From T3SED10-260 sp035363255 (GTDB lineage Bacteria > Caldisericota > Caldisericia > UBA6126): a stretch of 64,000 nucleotides of DNA. Positions 60,744 to 64,000 of this stretch are shown in pieces. The translations under genes and the position numbers were made by a program. The stretch covers positions 40,096 through 104,095 of the forward strand of contig DAOSES010000005.1 in NCBI GenBank assembly GCA_035363255.1, in the 5' to 3' direction. How positions within the stretch are numbered: the stretch's first letter is position 1; the number at the start of each line of letters is the position of its first letter. The notes beneath the pieces were generated by a model, which saw nothing but the letters and a program-made list of their open reading frames with translations, was not told the DNA's origin and did no database searches.

Positions 60744-61052
60744 ATGAAAAAAAAAGTTTACACAATAAAAGAAATACAAGAAATAATACGACCGATACTT
60801 GAAAAAAGTCCTGTTATTAAGGCTATCTTATTTGGATCCTATGCTAATGGAGATGCAACACCACAAAGTGATATTGATTTACTGATTGATAGTAATGGTG
60901 TTTTAAGAAGCTTTGCATTTTATGGTGTTTTGGAGTCTCTTGTACAAGCAACTAAAAAAGATGTTGATTTGATTGATAAGCAAGAATTAGTTAGTGGAGC
61001 ACAGATTGAAAGAGAGATATTAACATCCGGTATCGTGGTTTATGAAAGGTAA
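60744..61052 (+). CDS. MNT-family protein, orphan
   Basis: 102 aa. Motif LFGSYANGDATPQSDIDLLI then VLESLVQATKKDVDLIDKQE and end TSGIVVYER. Same subgroup as 55957/59448 but clearly divergent. A truncated MNT of another subtype follows directly. Confidence 0.8.
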   Translation: MKKKVYTIKEIQEIIRPILEKSPVIKAILFGSYANGDATPQSDIDLLIDSNGVLRSFAFYGVLESLVQATKKDVDLIDKQELVSGAQIEREILTSGIVVYER

Positions 61053-61056
61053 ATCA

Positions 61057-61253
61057 ACAATCTCCTAATTATTTTAAAAAACCAAGCTACTCGGGATGAG
61101 AAAAATGAAATTTCATATCAAATTCGAAGAGCATTAGCAAAGTTTCTTATTTCTTCCGATGTTATTGTTCGGTCTCAATCGGAAATCAATAAATATACCA
61201 GAAGAGTCAACAGCGTTACTAAAACAGCGATCAAAGAAGGCGTTCCTTTATGA
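61057..61253 (+). pseudogene. 5'-truncated MNT gene
   Basis: Reads LLIILKNQATRDEKNEISYQ, then IRRALAK, and ends VNSVTKTAIKEGVPL, matching the C-terminal two-thirds of the MNT at 56402. The GS-x-D-x-D part is lost at the junction with the preceding gene. Confidence 0.75.
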
Positions 61254-61291
61254 TGGATAATATAGGCAAGGCAAACTGAAGGACTATTTCA

Positions 61292-61603
61292 ATGGATAAA
61301 AGCGCAGTTATAAAGATTGCTGAAGCATACGCCAAGTTAGTTTTACAAAATATGAAACCAATTGAAATCATTCTATATGGGTCTTATGCTAAAGGTACAG
61401 CAAGAGAGGATAGCGATATTGACATTGCTATTATTGTCTCAAAAGTAGTGGATGATTTTCTTGACGAAGCTGTAATGCTTTATACTCTTCGAGAAGAAGT
61501 TGACGACAGAATTGAACCAAAATTGATTGTAGAATCACATGACTACAGCGGTTTCCTGGAAGATGTTAGAAAAACTGGTCATCGTATCTTCCCTGTAGCC
61601 TAG
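61292..61603 (+). CDS. MNT-family protein, orphan
   Basis: 103 aa. Motif LYGSYAKGTAREDSDIDIAII, C terminus SGFLEDVRKTGHRIFPVA. Paralogue of 54767 with the same GAAGGACTATTTCA leader. No HEPN partner. Confidence 0.8.
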   Translation: MDKSAVIKIAEAYAKLVLQNMKPIEIILYGSYAKGTAREDSDIDIAIIVSKVVDDFLDEAVMLYTLREEVDDRIEPKLIVESHDYSGFLEDVRKTGHRIFPVA

Positions 61604-61604
61604 C

Positions 61605-61740
61605 TCTCTGTCAAGGTTTTGTTACAAGCAAAAAAACCTAATTTATCCACATCCTACCAAATAAAACCTTAATATTTTCCACTTGCATTTGGACCCCTAC
61701 CCATATAAACTGGTAAAGTCGAATTATAGTACCTTCGTTT
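61605..61740 (+). repeat. Intergenic repeat A, copy 4 (long form)
   Basis: CTCTCTGTCAAGGTTTTG through AATTATAGTACCTTCG; about 125 nt nearly identical to 59777-59908. Confidence 0.8.
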
Positions 61741-61778
61741 TTCTCAGTTCTTAACTTGATAAAAAGGAACTACAACGT

Positions 61779-62102
61779 ATGACTTCCAAGTTAAAAGATA
61801 CAGACACGAATGAAAAACTTGAAAACATCATACAGCAAATCAGCAAGCTTAAACCCTTCCTCGAGCAACATTACCATATTAAAAGCATTGGGGTTTTTGG
61901 GTCTTTTGTACGCAAAGAACAACAAACCCATAGCGATTTAGACCTGCTGGCTGAGTTTTCGCAAACTGTAAGCCTGCTTACCTTTATTGAAATTGAAAAT
62001 AAGCTGTCTTCGTATTTAGGTCTCAAAGTCGATTTAGTGATGAAAAAAACCTTGAAACCACGTATTGGTCAGCAAATATTAAACGAAGTAGTCATGATAT
62101 GA
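61779..62102 (+). CDS. MNT-family protein, orphan
   Basis: 107 aa. Motif VFGSFVRKEQQTHSDLDLLA then LSSYLGLKVDLVMKKTLKP and end GQQILNEVVMI, the MntA-like type. AAGGA precedes the ATG. Its 3' end recurs as a scrap at 55106. Last member of the array. Confidence 0.78.
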   Translation: MTSKLKDTDTNEKLENIIQQISKLKPFLEQHYHIKSIGVFGSFVRKEQQTHSDLDLLAEFSQTVSLLTFIEIENKLSSYLGLKVDLVMKKTLKPRIGQQILNEVVMI

Positions 62103-62138
62103 GTTTGTGCTTTTAACGACACAAAAAAGGATCATCTT

Positions 62139-62237
62139 ATGAAAAATGATATTAATATGCTTAAAAACGCTTCTGGAAGCTTAATTGACCCTAATTATCT
62201 CATAATGTCTGTAAATCCCGCATTGCAGACATGGTAA
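62139..62237 (+). CDS. Possible 32-aa small protein
   Basis: ATG after AAAGGA (7-nt spacing): MKNDINMLKNASGSLIDPNY followed by 12 residues. The KNASG-x-x-DP pattern looks like conserved small proteins of unknown role that accompany mobile or TA regions, but I cannot confirm it. It overlaps the first codons of murJ. Confidence 0.35.
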   Translation: MKNDINMLKNASGSLIDPNYLIMSVNPALQTW

Positions 62238-63847
62238 AGCTGATACATAAAATCCTCCACCACCCCATGCTCCACAAACAGACGGTCGTGCAGGCTACCA
62301 TCCTCATCTCTCTCATCAACTTTCTTAGCAAATTTGTGGGCTATGTGCGTGAAATGCTCATTGCTAAATATTTCGGTGCTACGGGGGTAATGGATGCCTA
62401 TGTTATCGGCCTCCAGATACCCACCCTGGTGCTCGGACTCTTTGCAGGGGGTTTAGGCACCCTCATCATCCCTATGTATATTTCCCGCAAGCAAAAGGAT
62501 CCTCAGGACGCAAAACGATATGTCAATCAGATTCTTATTGTTTGGGGATCAATTTTCCTAGTAATTTCGGCCTTGACGGTTGTTTTAGCTCCTCAACTAG
62601 TGAGGCTTGTAGCTTATGGCTTTCATGGCGAGAGATTTGAACTGGCAGTAAAGATTACAAGATTGTTGGCATTGTATGGTTTTTTTAACATTATAAATAC
62701 CTATTTTGGTAGTATATTACAAGCCGAAAAGCAGTTTTTCATTACAGCATTAACCGCTTCTATTCTTAACATAGTTGTTGTGTTTGCGATATATCTATTC
62801 AGTAATCATTTTGGTATTTATACATTGGTACTTACCACTTACATAGTGGTCTTTGGAAGCTTGGCAGTCAGTGTTTTTTTATTAGCGACAAGATACCATT
62901 TACTTTCATTTGTTAAAGTTTCAATAAAGTGGGCGGAGATCAGAGAGTTTTTTTTCCTTTTGCTTCCATTGCTATTATCTACAGGTGTGGGAACTATCAA
63001 TGCAATTGTAGATCGAACTATCGCATCTGGTTTACCCCATGGATCTATTGCAGCTCTGCAATATTCTCAGAAAATTTGGCAACTCCCTACTTCACTTTTT
63101 ATTGGTTCCATAGCAGTTACCATTTTTCCCACTTTTTCTGAGTTAGCTTCTAATAAATTAAAGCTCTTTGAGTACAAACAAAGCATAAATAAAACGATTA
63201 TTGCTCTGATGTATTTTCTTATTCCTTCCACTGCTTTTTTAATACTTTTTTCACTTCCCATTACGAGGTTGTTTTACGAACGAGGAGCGTTTGATACTTC
63301 TGCTACATCTTTAACAAGTTTTGTTAGCCAGATGTATTGTGTAGGCATCCTTTATATGTCTTTATATCCCATTATAATGAGAGTGTTTTATTCATTTAAA
63401 AATACTATCACACCCTTACTCATATCAGTAGTTGCAGTTGGATTAAATGTTATTGGCAATATTGTTCTTTCGAAATACTTTTATGCTGGCGGTATTGCCC
63501 TTGCAACTTCACTATCACAATTTGTTGCTTTTATTGTTGCTTATTTATTGCTAGCAAACTATTTTAAAACAAAAGAACTTGTTGCAACAAATTCTGGAAG
63601 CAATTTGTTTCTTGAATTTGTTCTGCTTATTATCGCAACATTACCCATGACAGCAATAGGCATGTTATTGTTTCCTTGGGCATCGACCTCTTCGTCTTTT
63701 ATCTTGCAAATGATGAAGCTTGCTTTTATTGTTCTCATCTTGGGGACAGTTTTTTATATTGCTTCAGCTGTTTTAAAAACTAAAGGGCATGAAATTGCAA
63801 AAGAATACATATTTCGGGTAGCTAAAATGCTTCGAATATTTAGCTAA
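62231..63847 (+). CDS. murJ: MurJ/MviN-family lipid II flippase
   Basis: 538 aa with about fourteen TM helices. The N-terminal FVGYVREMLIAKYFGATGVM DAY pattern (residues about 35-56) and the central DRTIASGLPHGSIAALQYSQ are MurJ marks. It flips peptidoglycan precursor, or, in a polysaccharide locus, perhaps a related lipid-linked glycan. The first ~300 nt use the GC-rich, C-ending codons of the core, whereas the rest from about 62530 is AT-rich like the TA array, so the gene looks mosaic. Confidence 0.85.
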   Translation: MVKLIHKILHHPMLHKQTVVQATILISLINFLSKFVGYVREMLIAKYFGATGVMDAYVIGLQIPTLVLGLFAGGLGTLIIPMYISRKQKDPQDAKRYVNQILIVWGSIFLVISALTVVLAPQLVRLVAYGFHGERFELAVKITRLLALYGFFNIINTYFGSILQAEKQFFITALTASILNIVVVFAIYLFSNHFGIYTLVLTTYIVVFGSLAVSVFLLATRYHLLSFVKVSIKWAEIREFFFLLLPLLLSTGVGTINAIVDRTIASGLPHGSIAALQYSQKIWQLPTSLFIGSIAVTIFPTFSELASNKLKLFEYKQSINKTIIALMYFLIPSTAFLILFSLPITRLFYERGAFDTSATSLTSFVSQMYCVGILYMSLYPIIMRVFYSFKNTITPLLISVVAVGLNVIGNIVLSKYFYAGGIALATSLSQFVAFIVAYLLLANYFKTKELVATNSGSNLFLEFVLLIIATLPMTAIGMLLFPWASTSSSFILQMMKLAFIVLILGTVFYIASAVLKTKGHEIAKEYIFRVAKMLRIFS

Positions 63848-64000
63848 CTACGAAAATTCCCCTGAATATGAAAATAGACATTTTCTCACTGTATTATACG
63901 GTAAACACATCTTGTTTAGTCTTTTAAGAAATAGAGCATACTGTCGGAGCGGAATTTAAGGTGATAAATTTTTAAAAAAAGCACTATAATGAATAGGAAA

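Noticed and set aside
49521..61740. CRISPR array
   Set aside because: Repeats are 30-135 nt, irregularly spaced by whole genes, and there are no uniform spacers or cas genes.
46600..62230. Chromosomal integron cassette array
   Set aside because: One-strand small genes with repeats and RYYYAAC-like GCCTAAC at several gene ends look integron-like, but matching GTTRRRY partners at cassette starts are not found, the repeats lack attC symmetry, genes carry their own promoters, and no integrase gene is in the window. A covariance-model attC search would settle it.
63848..64000. Gene or RNA at the right edge
   Set aside because: Only a promoter-like TATAAT near 63985 is visible in 153 nt; any gene it serves lies beyond the window.

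Overview
The window reads as a chromosomal segment of an anaerobic, Gram-positive-type bacterium, most likely a Clostridia-like member of the Bacillota. The pointers are S-layer homology (SLH) domains, a copper-amine-oxidase-type wall domain, a DivIC/FtsB-like division protein, a GerW/YtfJ-family protein, PdxS/PdxT, a cyclodeaminase of folate C1 metabolism, a tungsten-type aldehyde:ferredoxin oxidoreductase and a BY-kinase. Species cannot be told from sequence alone. Core DNA is moderately GC-rich with many C-ending codons; the stretch from about 46.6 to 62.2 kb is visibly AT-rich.

Layout. 1-2673 (+): nrnA-truB-ribF, the tail of the usual nusA-infB-rbfA cluster. 2636-12863 (-): ftsH, hpt, tilS, tRNA-Met, a DivIC-like gene, ruvA, ruvC, yebC, pdxT, pdxS, cca, a radical-SAM gene and a cyclodeaminase gene, tightly packed with many 4-nt overlaps. 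12941-26427 (+): der-gpsA, two tRNA-Pro genes, thrS, infC-rpmI-rplT (infC starts at ATT), glmM, dnaE and a histidine kinase with an NtrC-like regulator that lacks the sigma-54 contact loop. 26585-44596 (+): a 1601-aa surface protein ending in a strong terminator, a MoxR-DUF58-DUF4129 operon, an OFA-family transporter, a GerW-like protein, a lipoprotein, the AOR, an SLH protein, a tyrosine kinase and an O-antigen-ligase-like protein. 44671-46557: a membrane nucleotide-sugar dehydratase/epimerase. 62231-63847: murJ.

The striking part is 46.6-62.2 kb, lodged between the dehydratase gene and murJ in a cell-envelope locus. It is an almost pure array of toxin-antitoxin (TA) pieces: twelve full-length minimal nucleotidyltransferase (MNT) genes, six HicB-like genes, four AbiEi-like genes, one MazEF pair, one RelBE/ParDE-like pair, one AbrB-like gene and one DUF2442 gene. 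Toxin partners are mostly missing or broken: one intact and one internally deleted HEPN gene, one intact and one stop-interrupted AbiEii, two HicA stubs and a VapBC-like remnant. Most gaps hold scraps of the same families.

Unrelated TA genes share the same upstream promoter repeat (CTGCAA, 16-nt spacer ending in CTGG, then TAWAAT; eight copies), and longer intergenic repeats of about 100-135 bp recur. The array looks like a cassette bank rebuilt by repeat-mediated recombination, with antitoxins kept and toxins lost. No integrase gene, canonical attC site, transposase or CRISPR array was seen. Several genes here and in the core have a -10 box ending 6-7 nt before ATG and no Shine-Dalgarno sequence, which suggests leaderless transcripts.
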